Positions 16,751-24,545 of a stretch of 64,000 nucleotides of DNA are shown piece after piece. A program made the translations under genes and the position numbers. The notes under the pieces were generated by a model. It saw only the letters and a list, made by a program, of their open reading frames with translations. It made no database searches and was not told the DNA's origin. Source of the DNA: Bacillota bacterium (GTDB taxonomy: Bacteria; Bacillota; Clostridia; Lachnospirales; Lachnospiraceae). Every line of letters begins with the position of its first letter. The first letter of the stretch is position 1. Where the stretch lies: NCBI GenBank assembly GCA_023458035.1, contig JAEXAX010000017.1, positions 62,001-126,000 on the forward strand. The letters are read 5' to 3'.

Positions 16751-16773
16751 GGTGAACCGGAGCCCGGTTCACC
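16751..16773 (+). promoter_or_regulatory. Intercistronic hairpin between rpsB and tsf
   Basis: A perfect 10-bp stem, GGTGAACCGG (16751-16760) with CCGGTTCACC (16764-16773), closes a three-base loop. Only TTT follows, so it is a weak terminator or attenuator that could tune S2 against EF-Ts. Confidence 0.7.
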
Positions 16774-16811
16774 TTTGCAAATCAAACAAACCATGTTAGG
16801 AGGACATATTC

Positions 16812-17744
16812 ATGGCTATTACCGCAGGAATGATCAAAGAATTAAGAGAGATGACCGGCGCCGGTATGATGGACTGTAAAAAGGCATTGACAGCTACCGA
16901 GGGTAACATGGAGGCAGCTGTCGAGTTCCTGAGAGAAAAGGGACTGGCTTCGGCCGTTAAAAAGGCTGGCAGAATCGCGGCTGAGGGTATCGTATCCATC
17001 GCTGTGACCGAAGATGAGACCACAGCCGTTGCGGTTGAGGTCAATTCGGAAACAGACTTCGTTGCAAAGAATGAAAGCTTCCAGTCTTATGTGGCGGAAG
17101 TAGCAAAGCAGGCGCTGACCACTAAGACCACTGATGTGGAAGCGTTCCTGAACGAGGTCTGGGCAGCGGATTCGAGCAAGACCGTTGGTGAGGCTCTGGC
17201 AGGGCAGATCGCTGTTATCGGTGAAAACATGAAGATTCGTCGTTTCAGCAAGCTGACCGTAAAGGACGGTTTTGTAGGAAGCTACATTCATGCCGGCGGC
17301 AAGATCGGTGTTCTGGTAGCGATAGCAACCGATGTTGTCAATGACGATATTAAGGAAATGGCAAAAAATGTGGCTATGCAGGTGGCCGCTATCAAGCCAA
17401 AGTACACTTCCAGAAACGAAGTGGATCAGGCTTACATCGAGCATGAGAAAGAAATTCTGACAGCTCAGGCTAAGAACGAGAAGCCGGATGCCAATGATAA
17501 GATCATCAGCGGTATCGTAATGGGTCGTCTGAATAAGGAATTAAAGGAAGTTTGTCTGTTGGATCAGGTATATGTGAAAGCGGAGGACGGAAAGCAGTCT
17601 GTATCCGCTTATGTGGCTGAGGTGGCTAAGGCCAACGCGGCAAACATCACTGTAAAGAGCTTCATCCGATTTGAGACCGGCGAAGGTCTGGAGAAAAAGG
17701 AAGAAGATTTTGCAGCCGAAGTTGCCAAGCAGATGGGGAACTGA
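16812..17744 (+). CDS. tsf: Translation elongation factor Ts
   Basis: A 310-residue EF-Ts, the GDP/GTP exchange factor for EF-Tu. The N-terminal UBA-like domain (IKELREMTGAGMMDCKKALTA) and the TDF motif region (VNSETDFVAKNE) are clear, followed by the two core subdomains. ATG 16812 has TAGGAGGACAT upstream. Cotranscribed with rpsB through the hairpin at 16751; a terminator follows at 17789. Confidence 0.98.
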   Translation: MAITAGMIKELREMTGAGMMDCKKALTATEGNMEAAVEFLREKGLASAVKKAGRIAAEGIVSIAVTEDETTAVAVEVNSETDFVAKNESFQSYVAEVAKQALTTKTTDVEAFLNEVWAADSSKTVGEALAGQIAVIGENMKIRRFSKLTVKDGFVGSYIHAGGKIGVLVAIATDVVNDDIKEMAKNVAMQVAAIKPKYTSRNEVDQAYIEHEKEILTAQAKNEKPDANDKIISGIVMGRLNKELKEVCLLDQVYVKAEDGKQSVSAYVAEVAKANAANITVKSFIRFETGEGLEKKEEDFAAEVAKQMGN

Positions 17745-17788
17745 TTCACCTGTGATCTGAGCGGTGAATAACTGAGTTAAAGATATAT

Positions 17789-17819
17789 AAAGGCATATTG
17801 CGTAAGCAGTATGCCTTTA
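17789..17819 (+). terminator. Intrinsic terminator of rpsB-tsf
   Basis: AAAGGCATATTGC pairs with GCAGTATGCCTTT around a GTAA loop; only a short T run. Confidence 0.8.
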
Positions 17820-17865
17820 AGTATATAGAGTTACTTCTGACATAGTAAAACGGGAGAATATACCG

Positions 17866-19461
17866 ATGATTAGAATCATTTTATCAGCCGGTCTGGCAGT
17901 CGGCATTATGACGCTTCTGTCATCGCCGCTGTGGATCAAATTTGAAGAGAAACCGAAACGACCGCTTTGGCTAGCGTTCTGGATCGCATTTGGTTTGGGT
18001 TTGAGTTTGTTTATGGTCAGCTTTGCCAATTGGTTTATCGAGTTTTTTGGAAAGCTCACCCCGGAACAGTTTTTGTTTAACTTGCAGTCTCCGGTAAAGG
18101 GAACGGCAGGTGAGGTTGTACAGTCCATATATACCGGGCCTGTGCTGGTGACGATATTGGGCGAATTGTTTGTGATCATTTATTTGATGGTGACTCGCAA
18201 ACGCCGCCTGCCATCGGGCGAACAAAAGGGATTTGGAAGCCGATTGCGTCATCTGCTCTGGAAAAAGTGGTTCAGTGCCTTGCTGGTGTTGGTTTGCTTA
18301 GCCGGAAGCGCCGGTTATGCGGTCAATCAGCTACAGCTGCACAGGGTGGCAGCTGCCTACTACAGCTCTTCTTCCTATATAGAAGATCATTATGTGGACA
18401 TCCGGAATATTAAGACGACCTTCCCAGAAAAGAAACGAAATCTGATCCATATTTATCTGGAATCGGTAGAAAATTCATATTTTGACCAGGCTCTCGGCGG
18501 GTACATGGAGCAGAATCTGATGCCGGAGCTGGCAGAACTGTCCAAAGAGGGTATCAGTTTTTCGCATCAGGAAAAAATGGGTGGACCCTATCAGTCCTAT
18601 GGTTCGGCATGGTCGGTGGCCGCTATGGTCAATATGACCGGTGGAGTTCCGCTGAAGGTGGCCATGGAGCGTAATGCCTATGGTCTGGACGGATATTTTT
18701 TGCCCGGACTGTATAACCTGGGAAATTACCTTCACGATAACGGCTATGAACAGACGATCATGTTCGGAGCTGATGCGGATTTCGGCGGACTGACGGCTTT
18801 TTTCAAAACCCATGGCGACTTTCATATTTTCGACCACAAATATGCGCTGGAGAACAAACTGATTCCGGAAGGGTATGATGTTTGGTGGGGCTTTGAAGAT
18901 GATAAGCTGTATGAGTTTGCCAAAGCGGAAATTACCCGTCTGGCTGCAACCGGCAAACCCTTTAATTTCATGATGGAGAATGCAGATACTCATTTTCCTC
19001 ACGGCTACCTGTCGAAGAATGCTCCGCAGCCGTATCAGGATCAGTATGCAAATGTTATTGCTTACTCTACCTCGGAGGTGGTAAAATTAGTTCGTTGGAT
19101 TCAACAACAGGATTTTTATGAGAATACGACAGTTGTGTTGACCGGTGATCACCTGAGTATGGATAAGGATTTTTTTCGGAATTTCGATCCGAAGTATCGC
19201 CGTAGTGTCTATAATCTCTTCCTGAATGCTCCGGTCACAGCCGTTCAGACGAAAAATCGTGCATATGCACCGTTGGATTTTTATCCGACCATCGTCGCAG
19301 CCATGGGAATCCGGATTGAGGGTGAAAGGCTGGGACTGGGAACGAATCTGTTCTCGGGAGAAAAGACCCTGATCGAGCGGGACGGTATTGATCGTTTCAA
19401 TGATGAACTTGGTAAAAACAGTAATTTCTTTAACAAGAAGCTGGTGAGGCCACACAAATAG
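17866..19461 (+). CDS. LtaS/OpgB-like phosphoglycerol transferase (sulfatase fold)
   Basis: A 531-residue membrane-anchored enzyme. Four membrane helices are predicted (about 4-24, 33-58, 91-109, 136-155), then an extracellular alkaline-phosphatase/sulfatase domain from about 190. Metal and active-site segments are IYLESVENSY (Glu199), SAWSVAAMVNMTGG (Ser250 at the nucleophile position, where OpgB-type enzymes usually have Thr) and LTGDHLSMD (near 426). It resembles OpgB more than LtaS in the nucleophile region. It probably moves glycerol-phosphate units from phosphatidylglycerol to a surface glycan or teichoic acid. ATG 17866 has GGGAGAA upstream. The DUF624 gene follows 16 bases on. Confidence 0.85.
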   Translation: MIRIILSAGLAVGIMTLLSSPLWIKFEEKPKRPLWLAFWIAFGLGLSLFMVSFANWFIEFFGKLTPEQFLFNLQSPVKGTAGEVVQSIYTGPVLVTILGELFVIIYLMVTRKRRLPSGEQKGFGSRLRHLLWKKWFSALLVLVCLAGSAGYAVNQLQLHRVAAAYYSSSSYIEDHYVDIRNIKTTFPEKKRNLIHIYLESVENSYFDQALGGYMEQNLMPELAELSKEGISFSHQEKMGGPYQSYGSAWSVAAMVNMTGGVPLKVAMERNAYGLDGYFLPGLYNLGNYLHDNGYEQTIMFGADADFGGLTAFFKTHGDFHIFDHKYALENKLIPEGYDVWWGFEDDKLYEFAKAEITRLAATGKPFNFMMENADTHFPHGYLSKNAPQPYQDQYANVIAYSTSEVVKLVRWIQQQDFYENTTVVLTGDHLSMDKDFFRNFDPKYRRSVYNLFLNAPVTAVQTKNRAYAPLDFYPTIVAAMGIRIEGERLGLGTNLFSGEKTLIERDGIDRFNDELGKNSNFFNKKLVRPHK

Positions 19462-19477
19462 AATAACGAAAGAGGGA

Positions 19478-20137
19478 ATGATGGGAAGAATATTTAATAT
19501 GGACGGTCCGCTGTTTCGCAATCTGACCAAAATGGCGGATGCATTTTTGCTGACACTGTTATTTTGGCTCAGCACCGTTACGGTGATTGGCTTTGGATTG
19601 GGACTGACAGCTGCTTTTACGGTTGTCTTCAAACAGCTGGATGAGTGTGATCATGGTGTGCTGCGAGATTTTTTTCAGGCTGTCAAAAAGAATTTCCGAC
19701 AGGGCATCATCATCTGGCTGATACTGGCGGTCGTTGGTCTTGTGCTTTTCTGGGATTGGCAGATTTTGCCGCTGGTGTTGACGAGCGGACAGGTTTTGAC
19801 CGGCGGTCGTTACATTATTCTGGTCATTGTGCTGTTGTGGATTATGGTCGTGCTGTATGTTTTTCCGCTGCTGGCCCGCTTTGATAATTCGGTATCACAG
19901 ACCATGAAAAATGCCCTGTTGTTGTCTATACGCTATTTTCCGTATACCGTACTGCTACTGTTTTTTTCGGTACTGCCGGTTACGTTGATTGTTTTAGTAC
20001 CGCAGTCTACCGGCTTTGTCCTGTTTCTGGTGCTGATTTTGTGGCCGGGTACTTGGATTATGATCACGGCCGGAGCCATGAAGAAGCTGTTTCAACCGTT
20101 TATGCCGGAAGAAGAGAAAAAGGAGGACGAATTTTGA
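19478..20137 (+). CDS. DUF624 (YesL-like) membrane protein
   Basis: A 219-residue protein with five to six predicted membrane helices. The family opening is present: FNMDGPLFRNLTKMADAFLLTLLFWLSTVTVIG, followed by TAAFTVVFKQLDE. The tail is charged (EEEKKEDEF). DUF624 members often sit beside carbohydrate transport or polysaccharide genes; their function is unknown. ATG 19478 or 19481 follows AGAGGG. Its 3' end contains the fabV ribosome binding site and its stop overlaps the fabV start. Confidence 0.88.
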   Translation: MMGRIFNMDGPLFRNLTKMADAFLLTLLFWLSTVTVIGFGLGLTAAFTVVFKQLDECDHGVLRDFFQAVKKNFRQGIIIWLILAVVGLVLFWDWQILPLVLTSGQVLTGGRYIILVIVLLWIMVVLYVFPLLARFDNSVSQTMKNALLLSIRYFPYTVLLLFFSVLPVTLIVLVPQSTGFVLFLVLILWPGTWIMITAGAMKKLFQPFMPEEEKKEDEF

Positions 20138-21309
20138 TTATAGAACCGAAGATTAGAGGATTTATCTGTATGACTGCTCACCCGAGGGGGTGCAGGAAGA
20201 ACGTTGAGAATCAGATCGAAATGATCAGACAGGCCTTTGGGACTGTCCGCGATAACGGACCGAAGAGGGTTTTGGTGATCGGAAGCTCGACCGGTTATGG
20301 TTTGTCCAGCCGTTTGACGGCCGCTTTCGGTTACGGAGCGGCGACCCTGGGAGTCATGTTTGAGCGTGAAGAAAGTGCTAAACGCACAGCAACACCGGGA
20401 TATTATCAGACCAAAGCATTTGAAGAGGCGGCTCACAGCGTCGGCCTATATGCTAAAAGCATCAATGGGGATGCCTTTTCAAACGAAGTTAAGGAAGAGG
20501 TGATCGAGACCATCCGTCGTGATCTGGGCCAAGTTGACCTGGTGGTCTACAGTCTGGCCGCGCCGCGTCGAAAGATCAATGAGGAGCTGACCTATTCATC
20601 GACTTTAAAAACCATCGGACAGCCATTTAGCAGTCTGACTTGGGAGATGCGCGACGACAGCCTGCGTAAAGTGGAAATACCGGCCGCCACAGCCGAAGAG
20701 ATCGAGCATACCGTTAAAGTAATGGGCGGTGAGGATTGGGCTGATTGGATGAAGGCTCTGGATCGGGCCGGAGTGCTGGCTGAAAAAACCATGACGGTAG
20801 CCTATTCTTACATTGGACCGAAACTGACATATCCGATCTACCGCGACGGCACCATCGGCGCGGCTAAGAAGCATTTATATGCGACGGCAAAGGAAATGAA
20901 CCGACAGTACGGTGATCATATCAGAGCTTTAGTATCTGTCAATAAGGCTTTGGTGACTCAGGCCAGCTCGGCGATTCCGGTAGTGCCGCTGTACCTTGCC
21001 ATTTTATATAAGGTCATGAAAGAACGAGGACTGCACGAGGGCTGTACGCAGCAGATCATCAGATTGTTTGCCGATCGTCTGTACGGTGAATCTGGGCCGC
21101 AGATTGAGGAGGATGGGATGATCCATCTGGATGATTGGGAGATGCGAGCAGATGTTCAATCAGCAGTGTCGGCGGCATGGGCGGCTATGACAGTCGATGA
21201 TTGGAAGAATTATGCAGATTTGTCCGGCTATCAAACAGAGTTTAAGCAGTTGTTTGGTTTTGAACTGGAGGGCGTTGATTATACCGAGGACATTCCACTC
21301 GGCGAATAA
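20134..21309 (+). CDS. fabV: Trans-2-enoyl-[ACP]/CoA reductase FabV
   Basis: A 391-residue enzyme that reduces trans-2-enoyl thioesters with NADH, in the last step of fatty-acid elongation or in butyryl-CoA-type fermentation. The characteristic N-terminus MIIEPKIRGFICMTAHPRGC is reached only with the TTG start at 20134, which has AGGAGG seven bases upstream. The NAD-binding GSSTGYGLSSRL and the catalytic YX8K (YRDGTIGAAK) are present. The start overlaps the DUF624 stop by four bases, so translation is coupled. FabV is inherently triclosan-tolerant in studied species; that is family knowledge. Confidence 0.96.
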   Translation: MIIEPKIRGFICMTAHPRGCRKNVENQIEMIRQAFGTVRDNGPKRVLVIGSSTGYGLSSRLTAAFGYGAATLGVMFEREESAKRTATPGYYQTKAFEEAAHSVGLYAKSINGDAFSNEVKEEVIETIRRDLGQVDLVVYSLAAPRRKINEELTYSSTLKTIGQPFSSLTWEMRDDSLRKVEIPAATAEEIEHTVKVMGGEDWADWMKALDRAGVLAEKTMTVAYSYIGPKLTYPIYRDGTIGAAKKHLYATAKEMNRQYGDHIRALVSVNKALVTQASSAIPVVPLYLAILYKVMKERGLHEGCTQQIIRLFADRLYGESGPQIEEDGMIHLDDWEMRADVQSAVSAAWAAMTVDDWKNYADLSGYQTEFKQLFGFELEGVDYTEDIPLGE

Positions 21310-21367
21310 GAACATAGTCATTTTGTAAACAGCTGATTGTCCTTATGATCAGATGGAAAGAACAGAA

Positions 21368-21417
21368 GCCGAAAAGCGATTTGCGAAATTTTGTAATCGT
21401 TTTTCGGATTTTTTTAT
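21368..21417 (+). terminator. Intrinsic terminator of the fabV operon
   Basis: CCGAAAAGCGATT pairs with AATCGTTTTTCGG and is followed by seven T. Confidence 0.9.
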
Positions 21418-21472
21418 ATCAGACTAATAATCCCAGACGTTCGGTGGGGAAAACATGTACAGCTTGCACAAG

Positions 21473-21486
21473 AGTAAACGATTACA
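21473..21486 (+). promoter_or_regulatory. cre-like operator (CcpA site candidate)
   Basis: AGTAAACGATTACA matches 13 of 14 positions of the cre consensus TGWAANCGNTNWCA. It lies in the long gap after fabV, about 80 bases before a -10-like TATATT (21567-21572). No experimental support. Confidence 0.35.
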
Positions 21487-21518
21487 CAAAATAACTTCCG
21501 AACTGATAGAATTTTAAA

Positions 21519-21540
21519 TTCACAAAATATTCACAAAATA
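21519..21540. repeat. Tandem 11-bp direct repeat
   Basis: TTCACAAAATA occurs twice in tandem (21519-21529 and 21530-21540), one helical turn apart, so both copies face the same side of the DNA. It may be a regulator binding site. Confidence 0.6.
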
Positions 21541-21578
21541 GAACGAATAAAAACATAAAACAGTGATATATTCTTTCT

Positions 21579-21702
21579 TGTAAACAAGAATAAAGCTTGT
21601 TTGCAAAATTTTCTTTTTCATTGAGATCCTATGATACCCCTAATTATAGGATCCTCCCTCAACAACTATGAGACATTTCGGAAGCTGAAGTGTCTCTTTT
21701 TA
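21579..21702 (+). ncRNA. Candidate small RNA with C-rich loops
   Basis: In the 537-base gap after fabV, a -10-like TATATT (21567) is followed by a palindrome TTCTTGTAAACAAGAA (21571-21586). Next comes a hairpin GATCCTAT/ATAGGATC (21624-21652) whose loop contains ACCCC, then a CTCCCTC stretch, and finally a terminator hairpin GAGACATTTC/GAAGTGTCTC with a T run (21670-21702). No protein gene fits. The layout resembles small RNAs of Firmicutes with unpaired C-rich motifs. The start and function are inferred, and no good -35 box is seen. Confidence 0.3.
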
Positions 21703-21715
21703 TTTTCTGTATTTC

Positions 21716-21744
21716 TTGCCAGCATAGGTTTCATTTGTTATAAT
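21716..21744 (+). promoter_or_regulatory. Sigma-A promoter of the WecG-like gene
   Basis: TTGCCA (21716-21721) and TATAAT (21739-21744) with a 17-base spacer. Confidence 0.75.
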
Positions 21745-21846
21745 GACAATTATTGAGAAAATGGGTTGATTTTGTTTGTGCAAAATGATCTGAATCGCTG
21801 TATGATCGGATCGGACAACCCGGAAACAAACAGGAAGAGGCAGCGT

Positions 21847-22515
21847 ATGGATCTATCGGGAATCAAAGTGATGTCACTGGCCGCGGATGAGGCCATGATG
21901 AAAATACATGACTTGATGCAGGAAGGCGGCAGTAGGGTATTGACTCTGCTGTCGCATAAGATGATATTGTCGGGTATTGAAGAAGCGCGATATTTGGAAT
22001 TTCTGAATCAATCGGATATGGTGCTGTTGTGTGATGAAAGCGTTTCGGCATTGATCAATACTCCGGAGCTTCCGCAGGAACAGATTCTGCGTCTGGGACC
22101 GACGCTGGAGGAATTGGCCGGCATCTTGGAGGAAGAACAGAAGAAGGTATTGCTGCTAAGCCAGCAACAGCAAACAGCTGACAGGCTTCGTTCCTATCTA
22201 AGACAGATGGACAGCAGTCTGGAATTTGCAGACAATATTGTGATAGAGGATTTTGAGGCAGACAGTCCGGATCGCTTAATGAATGAAATCAATGCTTCCG
22301 GGGCGGATGTCTTATTCATCATCGGTGATCTTCGGTTGCAATATTGGCTATTGGGAGAAGAACGTCAGGCGATGTTTTCCGGGCAGCTCTGCGTCTTGGG
22401 AGATACCGACTTGGCGCTGGGGACCGGCAGGATCAAAAAACCAAGCCTGATCCGTACCCTGTTTGAAAAATCCAAAATCAAGCGTATGACAGTGGCTCCG
22501 GATGAAGAGATGTAA
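21847..22515 (+). CDS. Divergent WecG/TagA/CpsF-like glycosyltransferase
   Basis: A 222-residue protein. Its layout follows the WecG/TagA fold: an N-terminal Rossmann-like segment ending in SDMVLLCDES (the Asp aligns with the family PDG), then KVLLLSQQQQTADRL (where the family has a GG motif), INASGADVLFIIGDLRLQYWLL (Gln at the place of the family PKQE-W) and CVLGDTDLALGTGRIKKPS (matching GG-FDFLAG-R-KRAP). Several signature residues differ, so activity is uncertain. ATG 21847 follows AGGAAGAGG; the frame could start at TTG 21766. Family members make teichoic-acid linkage units or polymers. Confidence 0.55.
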   Translation: MDLSGIKVMSLAADEAMMKIHDLMQEGGSRVLTLLSHKMILSGIEEARYLEFLNQSDMVLLCDESVSALINTPELPQEQILRLGPTLEELAGILEEEQKKVLLLSQQQQTADRLRSYLRQMDSSLEFADNIVIEDFEADSPDRLMNEINASGADVLFIIGDLRLQYWLLGEERQAMFSGQLCVLGDTDLALGTGRIKKPSLIRTLFEKSKIKRMTVAPDEEM

Positions 22516-22646
22516 ATTTTGGTTTTTGAGACAAGGAAAAACCTTGGTATGAATGAATAAATTTGCGAAAAAATATGTTTCTTTTTTTGTGCTTTTATAT
22601 TAAAATCATTGTAAGGAAATTGTGGTTATCTACAAATAAAAAATAT

Positions 22647-22693
22647 TTGACTGCAAAGCTGGGTGGTTGTAGGGGCTAAACAGCTTTAGTCAA
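22647..22693 (+). promoter_or_regulatory. Leader hairpin before the PucR-family regulator gene
   Basis: TTGACT-GC-AAAGCTG (22647-22661) pairs with CAGCTTTAGTCAA (22681-22693), a 13-bp stem with a two-base bulge and a 19-base loop. It ends at the ribosome binding site AAGGAGAAGGAG, so it could control translation. Confidence 0.5.
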
Positions 22694-22710
22694 GGAGAAG
22701 GAGTGACAAT

Positions 22711-23799
22711 ATGTTATCGAATCAAATCTTACATCACACCATTGACGGACTGAAGAGCATCACACGTGTGGATCTGGCGATTTTGGATTTGGAGGGAAAG
22801 ATTCTGGCCTCCTCAGTTGAGATGCACGAAGACTTTACGGATAATGTCGTAATCTTCTGCAAATCACATGCCGACAGCCAGTTGGTGGGTGACTGCCAAT
22901 ATTTCAAGATATATGACGAGCATGAACTGGAATACATTTTATTGGTCAAGGGCGCCCAGGATGATGTGCTGATGATTGGTAAGATGGTTGTCTTTCAGAT
23001 CGAAAATCTATTGATAGCCTATAAGGAAAAATTTGATAAAGAAAACTTTATCAAAAACCTGTTGTTGGATAATCTGTTGATGATCGATATTTATAATCGT
23101 GCCAGAAAGCTGAGATTGCCGATCGAACAGTCGCGGGTTGTTTTTGTGGTGGAAATCCTTCCGGAACACGGAAATGATGTCAATGATCGCTTAAAGGCAT
23201 TTTGCCAGGATATCCCGCATGCCTTTATTACGGCGGTAGATGAGCATAGTATGATCGTCATTCACAGTATGGACAAAAAAGAGGAGTATACTGTCATCCA
23301 GGATATGGCAGATGCCATGCTTAAATTTGTCAATGAAGATAAAAGGCTGGCAACTCATATTGCTTATGGTACAATCGTCGGAGATATCAAGGATGTATCG
23401 AAATCCTTTAAGGAAGCGAAGATGGCGCTGGATGTTGGCAAGATTTTTTATGAAGGCCAGGATATCATTGCCTACAGCTCGCTGGGAATCGGCCGCTTGA
23501 TCTATCAGCTGCCGGTGCCGTTATGCGAGATGTTTATCCGCGAGATTTTCGACGGAAAGATTCCGGGGAACTTTGACGAAGAGACACTGACAACCATTAA
23601 TAAGTTCTTTGAGAACAGCCTGAATGTTTCCGAGACCTCCAGACAGCTGTATATTCATAGAAACACTTTGGTATATCGTCTGGATAAGATTCAGAAGATC
23701 ATCAATCTGGATCTGCGAGTATTCGAGGACGCCATTACATTTAAGATTGCTCTGATGGTTGTGAAATACATGAAATATATGGAGCATTTGGATTATTGA
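22711..23799 (+). CDS. PucR/CdaR-family transcriptional regulator
   Basis: A 362-residue protein. The N-terminal part (about 5-110) looks like a small-molecule or diacid-binding domain (LAILDLEGKILASS). The middle holds a GGDEF-like PucR domain, and the C-terminus (about 300-355) is the PucR-type helix-turn-helix with FFENSLNVSETSRQLYIHRNTLVYRLDKIQ. Such proteins often respond to sugar diacids or purine-derived ligands; here the ligand is unknown. ATG 22711 has AAGGAGAAGGAG upstream and sits after a leader hairpin. Being directly upstream of ftsE, 38 bases apart, it may be cotranscribed with the division genes. Confidence 0.8.
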   Translation: MLSNQILHHTIDGLKSITRVDLAILDLEGKILASSVEMHEDFTDNVVIFCKSHADSQLVGDCQYFKIYDEHELEYILLVKGAQDDVLMIGKMVVFQIENLLIAYKEKFDKENFIKNLLLDNLLMIDIYNRARKLRLPIEQSRVVFVVEILPEHGNDVNDRLKAFCQDIPHAFITAVDEHSMIVIHSMDKKEEYTVIQDMADAMLKFVNEDKRLATHIAYGTIVGDIKDVSKSFKEAKMALDVGKIFYEGQDIIAYSSLGIGRLIYQLPVPLCEMFIREIFDGKIPGNFDEETLTTINKFFENSLNVSETSRQLYIHRNTLVYRLDKIQKIINLDLRVFEDAITFKIALMVVKYMKYMEHLDY

Positions 23800-23837
23800 A
23801 CAGATACCGGCCCGGCCGGAAGAGGAGTTTTTTTAGC

Positions 23838-24545
23838 ATGATACAGTTAGAGAATATCAGCAAGAGTTATGCGAACGGCATACCGGCAGTAAATCAGGTG
23901 AGCCTGGAAATTGACAAGGGTGAATTTGTATTTGTTGTAGGCAATAGCGGGTCCGGTAAATCGACCCTGATCAAGATTCTCTTAAAGGAATTGGAACCGA
24001 CTTCCGGAAAGGTAAAAGTGGCTGGATATCAGCTGGATCAGTTGAAACGGCGGCGTATCCCTGATTTTCGTCGAAACATCGGAGTGGTGTTTCAGGACTT
24101 CAGATTATTGAAGGACAGGGATGTTTATGAAAATGTGGCCTTTGCCCTGCGCGTTACAGAAACCTCAAGGGCAGAAATTAAAAAGCGGGTGCCGCAGGTA
24201 CTGGCCATGGTCGGTCTGGCATCCAAGTATAAATCGAAGCCGGATGAATTGTCCGGCGGAGAGCAGCAAAGAGTAGCGATAGCCAGGGCGATCGTTAATC
24301 GACCGTCCCTGATTCTGGCAGATGAGCCGACCGGAAACCTGGACCCGGCGACGTCAAATGACATCATGGATCTGCTAAAGGCGATCAATGAGATGGGTAC
24401 CACCATCCTAATGGTCACTCATAATCGGGAAATCGTAAACCAGATGCAAAAGCGTGTTATTATGATGCGGGATGGTAGCATCGTTTATGATAAGAAACAG
24501 GGTGTCTATCTGCCGGAAGGAGATTTTAATAATTATGAGGATTAG
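23838..24545 (+). CDS. ftsE: Cell division ATP-binding protein FtsE
   Basis: A 235-residue ABC ATPase, usual FtsE length. Walker A is GNSGSGKST, the Q-loop VVFQDFRLL, the signature LSGGEQQRVAIARA, Walker B LILADEPTGNLD and the H-loop VTHN. With FtsX it forms the divisome transporter-like complex that activates peptidoglycan hydrolases outside the cell. ATG 23838 has AGAGGAG about ten bases upstream; a start further up would begin inside the regulator gene. ftsX overlaps its end. Confidence 0.96.
   Translation: MIQLENISKSYANGIPAVNQVSLEIDKGEFVFVVGNSGSGKSTLIKILLKELEPTSGKVKVAGYQLDQLKRRRIPDFRRNIGVVFQDFRLLKDRDVYENVAFALRVTETSRAEIKKRVPQVLAMVGLASKYKSKPDELSGGEQQRVAIARAIVNRPSLILADEPTGNLDPATSNDIMDLLKAINEMGTTILMVTHNREIVNQMQKRVIMMRDGSIVYDKKQGVYLPEGDFNNYED

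Noticed and set aside
21510..21545. Rex operator (TTGTGA inverted repeat) in the fabV downstream gap
   Set aside because: The TTCACAA half-sites are in direct and not inverted order, so the Rex consensus is not met.
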